Of a DNA stretch of 64,000 nucleotides, positions 1-8,600 are shown one piece after another. This stretch comes from Acidaminococcus timonensis. GTDB taxonomy: Bacteria > Bacillota > Negativicutes > Acidaminococcales > Acidaminococcaceae. The position numbers and the translations under genes are program-made. The DNA is taken from positions 868,001-932,000 of the forward strand of contig NZ_FNWH01000006.1 in assembly GCF_900106585.1 (NCBI RefSeq), read 5' to 3'. Positions within the stretch are counted from its first letter, which is position 1. Every line of letters starts with the position of its first letter. The notes below the pieces were generated by a model. That model was given only the letters and a program-made list of their open reading frames with translations. It ran no database searches and was not told the DNA's origin.

Positions 1-320
1 ATGCCGCTACCTCCTTGCTGTTTTTTCCTTTGCTGATCGACCCCAGGTCCATTATACCGGAAATCCTCTTTTTGGGAACCCCCCACCGTCATCATCTGCA
101 ATTTCTCCGCAACTTCGTGATTCACTGCAGGATCCCCGGTGTAGCGATGGGCTGTTTCCACGGCTTCCTCCACCTGCTGATCCGTGGCCGCCACCAGTTC
201 CTCATACCCCACCAGGGCCGCAAAGGGGGCAAACTGGGCAGCCCTTTGCTTCCTGGGCATCCGGGGCCGGGGCAGCGTCTTCGGATGGGGCAGCCCCACC
301 AAGTCTTTTTCCCCGTTCAC
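1..320 (-). CDS. YolD-like protein, partial (runs off left edge)
   Basis: The frame opens with GTG at 320, which overlaps the TGA of the upstream polymerase gene by two bases, so the two are translationally coupled. Near residue 24 it has RKQRAAQFAPFAALVGYEE, the hallmark of the short YolD-like proteins that accompany UmuC-type polymerases in Firmicutes. These are usually 80-120 aa. Here 106 codons are open without a stop up to the window edge, so the end is not seen. The last bases read as AGGAGG followed by AT, which may be the RBS and start of a next gene. A TATAAT lies about 50 bases before the edge. Role inferred: accessory to SOS translesion synthesis. Confidence 0.75.
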   Translation of the reverse strand, partial: MNGEKDLVGLPHPKTLPRPRMPRKQRAAQFAPFAALVGYEELVAATDQQVEEAVETAHRYTGDPAVNHEVAEKLQMMTVGGSQKEDFRYNGPGVDQQRKKQQGGSG

Positions 321-1798
321 GCCCGATGCCCCCCTACCTGTCCGTTCCGTTCCCGGGTCATGGCCCCCTGGAGCAAGTTGCTGCCCCGCAGCAGGGCGTT
401 CTTCCCGTACCGGGCCTGGATGTCCAGGATGGTCTGCTGCAGGCTGTCCTCCTGGTCCTCCTTTCCCTGCTCCGCCATCCCGGCGAACAGGTCCGCCTCC
501 CGGCCCCGGACTGGCACGGCTTCCGGCGGCACCACATGTTCGGCGGTCAGGGTCACCTTCCGCACCAGCAGCAGGGGATTGCACACCCGGTCGAACAGGT
601 CCAGGGCCGCCTGCCGGATGGCCGTTCCGGAGGCAGTATACCCGCCCGGCAGGTTCAGAGACCCATGGCCATGGACGGGGACCGGCCGTCCGTAATGGTC
701 CTGCACCACCCGGCCCCGGTACGACCGCCGACGCCAGGGGTCCTCCAGGTTGCTCCGGTCATACCCCAGGGTCAGCACCAGCTGGTCCGTCACCCGGCTT
801 TTCTTCACCAGGTCCAGGGCCAAAAGGTCCGCCATCTCCCACACAATGAGCCGGGCCTTGTCCGCCGGATAGGGATGCTGGAGCACCTGCCCGGACCCCA
901 GGCTGCTGCTCCGGGGGCGGTAGGTCTTGATATCCTGCAGGGTGCAGGGTTCCCAGCCCCAGGCATGGTCGATGAGCAGCTCCGCATTCACCCCGAACAG
1001 ATGGTACAGCAGGTCCGGGTCCTGGAGGGACATGCGGGCCACAGCCCCCAGGGTATACATGCCATAGCGCTGGAGCTTGCGGGTGATCCCCGGCCCGATC
1101 CGCCAGAAATCCGTCAGGGGGCAGTGGTCCCACAGGGTCTCCCGGTACCTCTGCTCGGTCAGAGAGGCGATCCGCACCCCATCCCCGTCGGGCTCCATAT
1201 GCTTGGCCACAATGTCCATGGCCACCTTGCACAGGTACAAATTGGTGCCGATGCCGGCAGTAGCCGTGATGCCCGTCTCCTTCAACACCGCCCGGATCAT
1301 CTCCCGGATCAGCTGGCGGGCGCTGCAGCCATAGCTTTTCAGGTAGGGTGTCAGGTCCAGCAGCACTTCGTCGATGGAATACACGTGGATGTCCTCCGGG
1401 GCCATGTACCGCAGGTAGGTGCGGTACACCCGGGCGCTGGTTTCCATATAGAGCCGCATCCGGGGCACGGCGGTGATGTAGTCCAGCTCCAGGGAAGGCT
1501 GCCGGTTCAATCGAGAAGCCAGGAAGGAACGGCCGGTGAACCGGTTACGGGGGCACAGGCTGCGGCGCATGGCGTTCAGCTCCTCCACCTGGCGGATCAC
1601 CTGGAACAGCCGGGGCCGGCCGGGGATTCCCCAGGCCTTCAGGGCCGGGGAAACGGCCAGACAGATGGTCTTATCGGTACGGCTCTTATCGGCCACCACC
1701 AGACAGGCATCCAGCGGGTCCAGGCCCCGTTCCACACATTCCACCGACGCATAGAAAGATTTCAGGTCGATGGCTCCATAGATCCGCTGCTGTTCCAT
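317..1798 (-). CDS. Y-family DNA polymerase, UmuC/DinB-like (translesion)
   Basis: 493 aa. The N-terminal palm motif AIDLKSFYASVE holds the first catalytic Asp (residue 11), and YSIDEVLLDL (SIDE at 141-144) holds the second acidic pair. A helix-hairpin-helix region follows (FWRIGPGITRKLQRYGM), then a little-finger domain. The long C-terminus and pairing with a YolD-like gene fit the UmuC-like group of Firmicutes and phages rather than classical DinB (about 350 aa). The start chosen is the ATG at 1798, preceded by GGGAGGGACAGG; the frame extends about 20 codons upstream without an SD. Family role: error-prone bypass of DNA lesions. No LexA box was recognised upstream. Confidence 0.9.
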   Translation of the reverse strand: MEQQRIYGAIDLKSFYASVECVERGLDPLDACLVVADKSRTDKTICLAVSPALKAWGIPGRPRLFQVIRQVEELNAMRRSLCPRNRFTGRSFLASRLNRQPSLELDYITAVPRMRLYMETSARVYRTYLRYMAPEDIHVYSIDEVLLDLTPYLKSYGCSARQLIREMIRAVLKETGITATAGIGTNLYLCKVAMDIVAKHMEPDGDGVRIASLTEQRYRETLWDHCPLTDFWRIGPGITRKLQRYGMYTLGAVARMSLQDPDLLYHLFGVNAELLIDHAWGWEPCTLQDIKTYRPRSSSLGSGQVLQHPYPADKARLIVWEMADLLALDLVKKSRVTDQLVLTLGYDRSNLEDPWRRRSYRGRVVQDHYGRPVPVHGHGSLNLPGGYTASGTAIRQAALDLFDRVCNPLLLVRKVTLTAEHVVPPEAVPVRGREADLFAGMAEQGKEDQEDSLQQTILDIQARYGKNALLRGSNLLQGAMTRERNGQVGGHRA

Positions 1799-1925
1799 TC
1801 CCTGTCCCTCCCGTTCTGTTCGTTTTATGAACATTTGTTTGTTTATAGTATAGCACAAAAGGGAGGCTTCGAAAAGCCCCCCTTGTCAAGATTCCATCTG
1901 ATCCAGATCCGCCCCTGTCCAGACA

Positions 1926-2771
1926 TCAGGCCTGGATGATCTTCATCCCCTGCACCACCTGGTCCGGAGTCAGGCTGCCCAGAGCATCCAGCAGGTGCAC
2001 GTGGAAGGTCCCCGGTCCCGGATTTCCCCGGGCTGCCACTTCCCCGGCCAGGCCCATATAGACCGTGCCCAGAACAGCGGCCGCAAAGGGCTCTCCGCTG
2101 CTGTGCCAGGTTCCTGCCAGGGCCCCTACCATACAGCCGGTGCCTGTGAGCCGGCCCAGCAGGGGCGTCCCGTTGGCCACCCCGAGGGTCCGCCTGCCGT
2201 CGGTGACCAGATCCGTGGCCCCGGTAATCAGGAGCACCGTATCGTGCTCCCGGGCGTAGGCGGCAAAAGGTTCCGCCGCCCCGGCCAGATCCGTACCCCT
2301 GATGGCATCCGCCGACCCGGCGTCCACTCCGTGGGCGTGGCTGGGCAGGCCGCACAGGGCCCGGATTTCCGAGCTGTTCCCCTTGATGATCTGAGGCCGG
2401 TTGGCTGCAATAAACGCTTTGGCATATTCCAGCCGCAGGGTGCTGCAGGCTGCCCCCACCGCATCCAGCAGGATGGGCAGTCCCATCGCATGGGCCTTCG
2501 CCCCGGCGATTGCCATGGCCTGCAGCCGTTCTTCGTTGATGTTCCCCAAATTCACCACCAGGGAATCCGCCGCCCCTGTGATCTCCTCCACCTCTTTCGG
2601 GTGAGAAGCCATGGTGGGGCTGGCCCCCACTGCCAGGATGGCATTGGCACTGTCATTCATGGTGATGGCGTGGGTCATGCAGTGGATCAGCGGTTCATTT
2701 GCCCGCACCCTGGACAGGATGGCCGTAAACACCCTGGCCAGCTTGTCTTCTGCTTCCGTGGTCATATACAT
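1926..2771 (-). CDS. thiM: Hydroxyethylthiazole kinase ThiM
   Basis: 281 aa, normal family length. It phosphorylates 4-methyl-5-(2-hydroxyethyl)thiazole in thiamine salvage. Visible signatures are PLIHCMTHAITMNDSANA near the N-terminus, GASPTM, the NLG segment, and the C-terminal GRLTGTGCMVGAL with the catalytic Cys and anion hole of the ribokinase-like fold. The start at 2771 overlaps the end of the upstream thiW-like gene by 77 bases. Residues before the conserved block are needed to match the family, so the overlap looks genuine. It is co-transcribed with the transporter gene behind a TPP-like leader. Confidence 0.93.
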   Translation of the reverse strand: MYMTTEAEDKLARVFTAILSRVRANEPLIHCMTHAITMNDSANAILAVGASPTMASHPKEVEEITGAADSLVVNLGNINEERLQAMAIAGAKAHAMGLPILLDAVGAACSTLRLEYAKAFIAANRPQIIKGNSSEIRALCGLPSHAHGVDAGSADAIRGTDLAGAAEPFAAYAREHDTVLLITGATDLVTDGRRTLGVANGTPLLGRLTGTGCMVGALAGTWHSSGEPFAAAVLGTVYMGLAGEVAARGNPGPGTFHVHLLDALGSLTPDQVVQGMKIIQA

Positions 2772-3282
2772 TCACTCCCAATTTTCTCTGGAATTCCAGC
2801 AGCGTCCCGTTTTTGGAGAGCACGGTCAGCAGGCAGAAGGCGATGGACCCGCCGATCAGGGTGCCGGCGATGAAGCTGGGCACATAGAACATCCAGGACA
2901 GACCGGTGCGGCCCATGAGGATTTCCATCACCGGATAGGAAACCATGGCCCCGATGATGCCGGTACCGATCACTTCACCCAGGCAGGCGGCAATGATTTT
3001 GCCCCCGCTGGCCCGGTAGAACAGGCCGGAAAGGACGGCCCCGAACACAGCCCCGGTCAGGGCCAGGGGCGGAATGCCCATAACGGTCATCCGGATGATG
3101 CCGATCAGCGTGGCACAAAGCAGGGAATACCAGGGTCCCAGCATCACCGAACAGGTGATGTTGATCAGATGGGCCATGGGACACATGCCTTCGATCCGCA
3201 GGATGGGCGAAATGACCACACCCAGGCCGATCATCATGGCCAGGAACACCAGACGCAGGACTTTTTGCTGTTTGCTTTCCAT
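2695..3282 (-). CDS. thiW: ThiW-like thiamine-precursor transporter, ECF S-component
   Basis: About 195 aa with five or six hydrophobic segments. The start PILRIEGMCPMAHLIN and the segments after it resemble the ThiW family, S-components thought to import the thiazole precursor for an energy-coupling factor transporter. Position directly before thiM and behind a TPP-riboswitch-like leader supports this. No ECF A/T genes are present, so a shared module elsewhere is implied. The ATG at 3282 follows AAAGGAG at a rather long spacing. The C-terminal end overlaps thiM by 77 bases. Confidence 0.82.
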   Translation of the reverse strand: MESKQQKVLRLVFLAMMIGLGVVISPILRIEGMCPMAHLINITCSVMLGPWYSLLCATLIGIIRMTVMGIPPLALTGAVFGAVLSGLFYRASGGKIIAACLGEVIGTGIIGAMVSYPVMEILMGRTGLSWMFYVPSFIAGTLIGGSIAFCLLTVLSKNGTLLEFQRKLGVNVYDHGSRRQAGQGVYGHPVQGAGK

Positions 3283-3360
3283 AATAAAAATTCCACTCCT
3301 TTTTGGACCGGTAGCACCAGCCCCTTCAGAGTGGCAATGAACATTGTGTGCGTACCCACC

Positions 3361-3445
3361 ACAGCTGAAAAAGCTGGCAGAAGCCAGTTCTGACGGTCGG
3401 TACTGTGGTACCCTCTCAACCCGGCACACGGGCTCCCTCGCTGAA
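3361..3445 (-). promoter_or_regulatory. TPP-riboswitch-like leader of thiW-thiM
   Basis: Reading on the minus strand: GGGAGCCCG...CGGGTTGAGAGGG, then ACCGTCAGAACTGG, CTTCT, GCCAGC. This parallels the TPP aptamer order GGG(G/A)GC - P3 hairpin - CTGAGA - GAACCTG - CTGG...TGCCAGC. The final conserved GTAGGGA is not seen; TTTTTCAGC takes its place. It lies in the transcribed leader between the promoter at about 3486-3514 and the thiW start. Thiamine gene context supports a TPP element, but it is divergent or decayed. Confidence 0.5.
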
Positions 3446-3485
3446 AATGAATACCGATCCAGGGCGCTCCCCCTCGATCGTTCCT

Positions 3486-3514
3486 ATTGTAACAAAAAAA
3501 GCAGAAGGAAGCAA
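3486..3514 (-). promoter_or_regulatory. Promoter of thiW-thiM
   Basis: Minus-strand TTGCTT (3514-3509), 17-bp spacer, TACAAT (3491-3486). The -35 box lies inside the terminator hairpin of the upstream operon, so the two units are packed back to back. Confidence 0.55.
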
Positions 3515-3528
3515 GTGTCCTTCTGCTT
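3494..3528 (-). terminator. Terminator of the Shango-like/MATE operon
   Basis: Minus-strand hairpin AGCAGAAGGA / TCCTTCTGCT with a short loop, followed by a T-run. It lies downstream of the MATE gene after two copies of an interspersed repeat. Confidence 0.75.
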
Positions 3529-3538
3529 CGGCTGTGAA

Positions 3539-3590
3539 CCCATCCACCGTCCATCCGGACGGCCCCCCTTCCCTTTCAGGAAAGGACAAC
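3539..3590. repeat. Interspersed CCCATCCACCGTCC repeat, copy 1
   Basis: Begins CCCATCCACCGTCCATCCGG and ends AAGGACAAC. It is a near-identical neighbour of copy 2 (3616-3667) and is related to 61490-61580. It contains the small palindrome GTCCATCCGGAC. Confidence 0.85.
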
Positions 3591-3615
3591 AAGGGTCGTA
3601 CGGTCGGTGCAGGAA

Positions 3616-3667
3616 CCCATCCACCGTCCATCCGGACGGTCCCCCTTCCCTTTCAGGGAAGGACAAC
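3616..3667. repeat. Interspersed CCCATCCACCGTCC repeat, copy 2
   Basis: Same unit as copy 1, 25 bases further on, ending three bases from the stop codon of the MATE gene. Its end carries CCCTTTCAGGG, a second short inverted repeat. Confidence 0.85.
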
Positions 3668-3669
3668 TG

Positions 3670-5031
3670 TCATTCCATGCTCCTGACGATGTATTTCCGG
3701 CAATGGACGTACACCACGGCCAGCACCACCGTGGCAACGAACCAGCTCAGGGGATAGGCCAGCAGCAGCACCAGGTAGTCCCGGTATTTGGCGAACACGG
3801 TAAAGATGTACACCAGCCGCACGCCGCAGATGCCCAGGATGGCCACAATGGCCGGAGGCAGCGCATACCCGTACCCCCGCAGGGCCCCGGACAGGATATC
3901 CAGCATCCCGTTCAGGTACAGGGTGGTGGCAACCAGATGGATCCGCTCCACCCCCAGGCGGATGACCTCCGGATCGGGATTGAACAGGCTGATGATCTGC
4001 CGCCCGAACAGCACAATGGGCGTGGTGATGCACAAAAGAAACAGTCCCTCCACCCAGAAGGCCGCTTTGGTGGTGCGCAGGCACCGGTCCAGTTTCCGGG
4101 CCCCGTAGTTCTGTCCCACAAAGGTGGTGGTGGCCTGGCTGAACCCGTTCACAAAGCAGTAGATGTTGAACTCGATGATCACCCCGGCCGCAGCAGCAGC
4201 CATCACAGCGGTTCCCAGGCTGTTGAGGGAAGACTGGATCACCACGTTGCTCACGGCGAACACCATGCCCTGGATGCCGGCCGGAAGCCCGATCTTGATG
4301 ATGTTCCGGAACTCCACCCGGCTGAACCGCATATGGTGCCGCTGGAGCCGGACGGGCTGGGGCGTGCGGCACAGCAGCACAAACAGGAACAGGGAGTTCA
4401 CCGCAAAGCTCAGCACCGTGGCACTGACCACCCCGGTCAGTCCCAGATCCAGCACCGTCACCGAAAGCAGGTCCAGGGTGATGTTCAGGATATTGGCCGC
4501 CACCAGGCTGTAGAGAGGGGTTTTCCCGTCTCCGCAGCTGCGGAAGATGGCCGCCTCGAAGTTGTACAGGGTCAGGAAGGGCATGCCCAGCAGGAAGATC
4601 CGCAGGTAGGTGGCCGCCAGGTCGTGGACCTCCTCCGGTACATCCAGGATCTTCAGGGCCGGATGGGCGATCAGCTGCCCCACGATGCTGAGCAGCACCC
4701 CCAGCCCGATGGCCATAAAGATGGCGGTCTGCACCGTCTCTTCCACCTTGTCCTGCTTTTTGGCCCCCAGATACTGGGCAATTACCACATTGGCCCCCAG
4801 GGAGATCCCGATCAGCAGCGTCACCAAAAGGCCGATGACGGGCATGTTGTTGCCCACCGCAGCCATGGCGTCCTTCCCCACAAAATGGCCCAGGATGAAC
4901 ACATCCATGCTGTTGAACAGCTGTTCGAACAGCCCCATGAGCCCGATGGGCATGGCAAAAAGAAACAGTTTGTCTGCAATGGAGCCGTGGAGCATGTCCA
5001 GGCCGTGCCGTCTGCTCTGAACTTCCGTCAT
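3670..5031 (-). CDS. MATE-family multidrug/Na+ antiporter
   Basis: 453 aa, about 12 membrane segments in two halves, the usual MATE length. Early residues PIGLMGLFEQLFNSMDVFILG and the repeat half starting IIKIGLPAGIQGMVFAVSNV match the two MatE domains. Predicted role: export of cationic or toxic compounds across the inner membrane, driven by Na+ or H+. Its ATG overlaps the helicase stop by four bases (ATGA), so it is translationally coupled to the three-gene Shango-like operon. That placement is unusual, since MATE is not a known part of that system. Confidence 0.92.
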   Translation of the reverse strand: MTEVQSRRHGLDMLHGSIADKLFLFAMPIGLMGLFEQLFNSMDVFILGHFVGKDAMAAVGNNMPVIGLLVTLLIGISLGANVVIAQYLGAKKQDKVEETVQTAIFMAIGLGVLLSIVGQLIAHPALKILDVPEEVHDLAATYLRIFLLGMPFLTLYNFEAAIFRSCGDGKTPLYSLVAANILNITLDLLSVTVLDLGLTGVVSATVLSFAVNSLFLFVLLCRTPQPVRLQRHHMRFSRVEFRNIIKIGLPAGIQGMVFAVSNVVIQSSLNSLGTAVMAAAAAGVIIEFNIYCFVNGFSQATTTFVGQNYGARKLDRCLRTTKAAFWVEGLFLLCITTPIVLFGRQIISLFNPDPEVIRLGVERIHLVATTLYLNGMLDILSGALRGYGYALPPAIVAILGICGVRLVYIFTVFAKYRDYLVLLLAYPLSWFVATVVLAVVYVHCRKYIVRSME

Positions 5032-7262
5032 CCTTCATTCCCCCATTCCCGGATCCGCTTCCGCACGTCATCCAGGTTCAAGACCCCCAGAGCGAACCCT
5101 TTTCTGATCAGCTGCTCCGGCAGGTATTCATCGTATTTGTCGAACACCGGCACCTCCTGGGGATACACCAGGTCCAGAGGATCGATGTCCTTTTCGATTT
5201 CTTCCTTCACCACCCGGTAAAAGGTCTTTTCATCCGCGTCCATGGTGAACTGCATAAAGAAGGGCCGGAAGGGATCCAGCTTCTTCAGTCCCAGCCGCCG
5301 GGCGCATTTCAGGTTCAGGAACCGTTCCATGGCCAAAAAGCCGTAGGTCCCCAGCCAGGGCAGGAGGCACCACATGTTGCCTCCCAGCTGGATCAGGGGC
5401 TTTTCCGCTGCCCCCGAGGCCACCGCCGTGTGCCGGGCCTGCTGCAGCCGGGCCACTGCATTCTTCATCAGATAGGGATAGCTCCGGTCCTCCTGCAGCA
5501 CCCTACGCATGCGCTCCAGCACCCGGGTATGCAGATCCCCGGGGCATTCCCCGAAATAAGCCGGGACTTTGCCCTTCACCATTTCGCAGTAGATCACATG
5601 CCGTTTCCGGTCCACCTCCAGCACCCGCCACACATGGCCGGCAATGGCGATCTTCTCCCCGGGAGGAGGAGGTGCCACCACGGTGCCCAGTTCTTCCGAA
5701 TCGCAGCGCACCGTGTATTCCTCGTTTTCCTGGAACACCCCGTAGAATTTGAAGGAGCTGATCACCCGCTCCCCCGCAAGGCCCACCATCAGGCCCCCCT
5801 GCTCCGTCCGTTCAATATGATCCTCCGCGATCAGGTACTGGAGCAGCACCTTGTAGTCTTCCTGGCTGATCCGATGGAAATAGCTGAGCCGCAACACCCG
5901 GTCTGCCAGGGCCGCCGGAGACAGTTCCCCGTTGCTGGCCAGCACGCTCATGGTCTGGTGGTACAACAGGCTGTAGGGCAGCCGGTCCAGCCGGGGCGGT
6001 TCCACCCATTTTTCCTCCAGGTACAGCTGGATCAGGGCGATTCCCTGGAGCAGTTTCCAGGGGATGGTGGCAGGCAGCAGCGCCCGGATCTCCGGCTCAT
6101 CCTCCCGGATCACGAACCACATCTCCGGCGGCAGATCCCGGCGCCCGGTCCGCCCCATGCGCTGGAGGAAGGAAGATACGGTCCAGGGCGCATCGATCTG
6201 GAAGGCCCTTTCCAGCCGTCCGATGTCGATGCCCAGTTCCAGGGTGGAAGTGGTCACCGTAGTCAGGTTCCTGCTTTCGTCCTTCATCAGTTCTTCCGCC
6301 GTTTCCCGCACCGCCGCCGACAGATTACCGTGGTGGATCAGGAACCGATCCGGTTCATGGCGCAGCTCGCAGTACTGGCGCAGGCTGGTAGTCACCCCTT
6401 CACATTCTTCTCGGGAATTGACGAACACCAGGCATTTCTTGCCCCGGGTATGCTCGAAGATGTAGCCCAGTCCCGGGTCCGCCTGCACCGGTGCCGTGTC
6501 CGTCTTCTGATCCAGGGCCGGAAGCCCCCTGATATCCGTCCGGTCCTCCCCGGCCTGGGCATCCTTCACGTAAAAGTGCTCCATGGAAAGCCGCCATTTG
6601 GCACCGGGGGCCTTCACCTGGGGGATCAGGGTCTTCCGGCCCGTACCAAGAGACAGGAACTCCCCCACCCGCTGGGGATCCCCCAGTGTGGCCGACAGGC
6701 CGATCCGCCGGGGATTCACCCCTGCCAGCCGGGAAAGCCGCTGGATCAGGCACAGGGTCTGGCCGCCCCGGTCCCCCCGCAGCAAAGAATGGACCTCGTC
6801 GATGACCACGAACCGCAGATCCCCGAACAGTTTGGGAATGGCCATGTGCTTGTGCAGCAGCAGGGCCTCCAGGCTTTCCGGGGTAATCTGCAGGATACCC
6901 GACGGATGGCGCATGAGCTTGGCCTTGTGGGACTGGGACACATCCCCGTGCCAGTGCCACACAGGGATGTGCCCTTCCTGGCACAGAGGCTGCAGCCGCT
7001 GGAACTGGTCGTTGATCAGGGCCTTCAGGGGACCGATGTAAATGCAGCCCACGCTTTTGGGCGGGTCCTGGGCAAACTGGCTCAGGATGGGAAAGAACGC
7101 TGCCTCCGTCTTGCCCGAAGCCGTGGAGGCCGTCAAAAGAAGGTTCTGGTCCGTATGGAGGATCACATCCCCCGCAGCCACCTGGATGGGCCGCAGTTCC
7201 GACCAGCCCTGCCGGTAAATGAAATCCTGCACAAAAGGTGCATACTGGTCAAAGATACTCAT
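5028..7262 (-). CDS. sngC: Lhr-like DEAD/DEAH helicase, SngC-like (Shango)
   Basis: 744 aa superfamily 2 helicase. Motif I TASTASGKT is at 44-52, motif II DEVH at 155-158, motif III in GLSATLGDP, and motif VI QRMGRTGR in the second RecA domain. A long C-terminal region with a winged-helix/Lhr-core look follows (VAPPPPGEKIAIAGHVWRV). It is third in the order TerB protein, BrxD-like ATPase, helicase, which matches the three-gene Shango anti-phage system (SngA, SngB, SngC). An ATG at 7262 is chosen over the GTG one codon earlier; SD is AAAGGAAG. The gap to the ATPase gene is 18 bases and the stop overlaps the MATE gene. Confidence 0.8.
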   Translation of the reverse strand: MSIFDQYAPFVQDFIYRQGWSELRPIQVAAGDVILHTDQNLLLTASTASGKTEAAFFPILSQFAQDPPKSVGCIYIGPLKALINDQFQRLQPLCQEGHIPVWHWHGDVSQSHKAKLMRHPSGILQITPESLEALLLHKHMAIPKLFGDLRFVVIDEVHSLLRGDRGGQTLCLIQRLSRLAGVNPRRIGLSATLGDPQRVGEFLSLGTGRKTLIPQVKAPGAKWRLSMEHFYVKDAQAGEDRTDIRGLPALDQKTDTAPVQADPGLGYIFEHTRGKKCLVFVNSREECEGVTTSLRQYCELRHEPDRFLIHHGNLSAAVRETAEELMKDESRNLTTVTTSTLELGIDIGRLERAFQIDAPWTVSSFLQRMGRTGRRDLPPEMWFVIREDEPEIRALLPATIPWKLLQGIALIQLYLEEKWVEPPRLDRLPYSLLYHQTMSVLASNGELSPAALADRVLRLSYFHRISQEDYKVLLQYLIAEDHIERTEQGGLMVGLAGERVISSFKFYGVFQENEEYTVRCDSEELGTVVAPPPPGEKIAIAGHVWRVLEVDRKRHVIYCEMVKGKVPAYFGECPGDLHTRVLERMRRVLQEDRSYPYLMKNAVARLQQARHTAVASGAAEKPLIQLGGNMWCLLPWLGTYGFLAMERFLNLKCARRLGLKKLDPFRPFFMQFTMDADEKTFYRVVKEEIEKDIDPLDLVYPQEVPVFDKYDEYLPEQLIRKGFALGVLNLDDVRKRIREWGNEG

Positions 7263-7280
7263 CACACGCTTCCTTTGGAA

Positions 7281-8600
7281 CTACACCGTGAACTCCGCAA
7301 ATTCAGGAGCCGTCTCCTGGCTTTCCACCTCATTCTTCGCATACTGGAACCCCTCGGAATGGAGCAGCTCCGCCACCTTCAGTTCCGGATGCTGGTACAG
7401 GATGTCCAGCACCTCGATGAAATCCCGGATCACCTCCCGGGGCGTGATGTGGGAATCGGCCCCGATGCGGCTGAATTCGATCTGGATGAAATCCCCCAGG
7501 TCCTGTTCCGTCACATGGGGTTCGTATCCGTACAGCACCCCGTGGATCTGGGCCAGTTTTTCGATCAGGATCAGCATTTCGTCACCGGTCAGCGGCTGCA
7601 GCCGGATCACCGGAGCCAGCAGGTCTCTGTGTTCCCCGCCGAAATGACCTTCCGCCAGCCGGGACCGCAGGGCTTCGTAGCTGTACACCCCCCGCCGGGG
7701 ATCTTCCATACACTGGGGCGTGCCCCCCATGATGATGCCCAGGTAACGGGCCTTGCCCTGAAGGGTATCGTTGTACATGGTCAGGATCTTTTCATAGTTA
7801 TACTGCCGGGTGATGGCGTGAGGGATCTTGTAGATGTTCACCAGCTCGTCGATGCACACCAGCAGCCCGGCATACCCGGCCTGTTTCAGGAACAGGGCAA
7901 AGATCTTCAGGTATTCATACCAGTCCTCGTCGGAGATGATGATATTCACTCCCAGTTCCTGCCGGGCTTCCGTCTTGGTGTGGTACTCTCCCCGGAACCA
8001 CTTGATCACCCTGGCCTTGGTGGATTCATCCCCCTGGCGATAGCTCTGGTAATACAGGGTCAGCAGCCGGGCAAAGTCAAACCCGTGGACCATTTCGTTC
8101 AGAGCATCGATGACCTGGCCGATTTTCTGTTCCACCAGCCCATCCAGCCGGCCGTCAGTCAGAGAAAGACCCTTCTCCTCCATGACCTGCTGCTGGACCT
8201 GGCTGATCCACCGGTCCAGGATCAGGGGCAGGGCGCCCCCTTCCGGCCGGGTCTTCGTGGCCATATTCCGCACCAGCTCCCGGTAGGTGGCCAGGCCCTG
8301 GCCCTTTGTTCCCTGCAGCCGCCGCTCCGGGGACAGATCCCCGTCCACCACCACAAAATTCCGTTCCATCACATAATTGCGCAGGGTCTGGAGCAGGAAG
8401 CTTTTGCCGCTGCCGTACCGGCCCACGATGAACCGGAAGGAAGCCCCGCCGTCGGCGATGACTTCCACGTCGTGGAGCAGGGCATCGATTTCATTTTTCC
8501 GTCCCACCGTAATATAGGGCAGCCCGATCCGGGGCACCACCCCGCCCTTCAGGGAACTGATCAGGGTCCGGGCAATCCGTTTGGGTATTTTCACTGTCAT
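7281..8600 (-). CDS. sngB: BrxD-like P-loop ATPase (DUF2791), SngB-like (Shango)
   Basis: 439 aa. Walker A GRYGSGKS at residues 60-67 and Walker B LLVCIDEL near 246-253. The start IPKRIARTLISSLKGGVVPRIG fits the BREX ATP-binding BrxD / DUF2791 family, AAA+-like ATPases. Its ATG overlaps the stop of the TerB gene by four bases. No other BREX gene (PglX, PglZ, BrxC) is present, which argues against a full BREX locus and for Shango. Inferred role: sensing or motor subunit working with the helicase in phage defence. Confidence 0.82.
   Translation of the reverse strand: MTVKIPKRIARTLISSLKGGVVPRIGLPYITVGRKNEIDALLHDVEVIADGGASFRFIVGRYGSGKSFLLQTLRNYVMERNFVVVDGDLSPERRLQGTKGQGLATYRELVRNMATKTRPEGGALPLILDRWISQVQQQVMEEKGLSLTDGRLDGLVEQKIGQVIDALNEMVHGFDFARLLTLYYQSYRQGDESTKARVIKWFRGEYHTKTEARQELGVNIIISDEDWYEYLKIFALFLKQAGYAGLLVCIDELVNIYKIPHAITRQYNYEKILTMYNDTLQGKARYLGIIMGGTPQCMEDPRRGVYSYEALRSRLAEGHFGGEHRDLLAPVIRLQPLTGDEMLILIEKLAQIHGVLYGYEPHVTEQDLGDFIQIEFSRIGADSHITPREVIRDFIEVLDILYQHPELKVAELLHSEGFQYAKNEVESQETAPEFAEFTV

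Noticed and set aside
326-1939. Long plus-strand frame opposite the Y-family polymerase
   Set aside because: Low-complexity His/Pro/Gln-rich shadow of a gene with intact polymerase motifs on the other strand.
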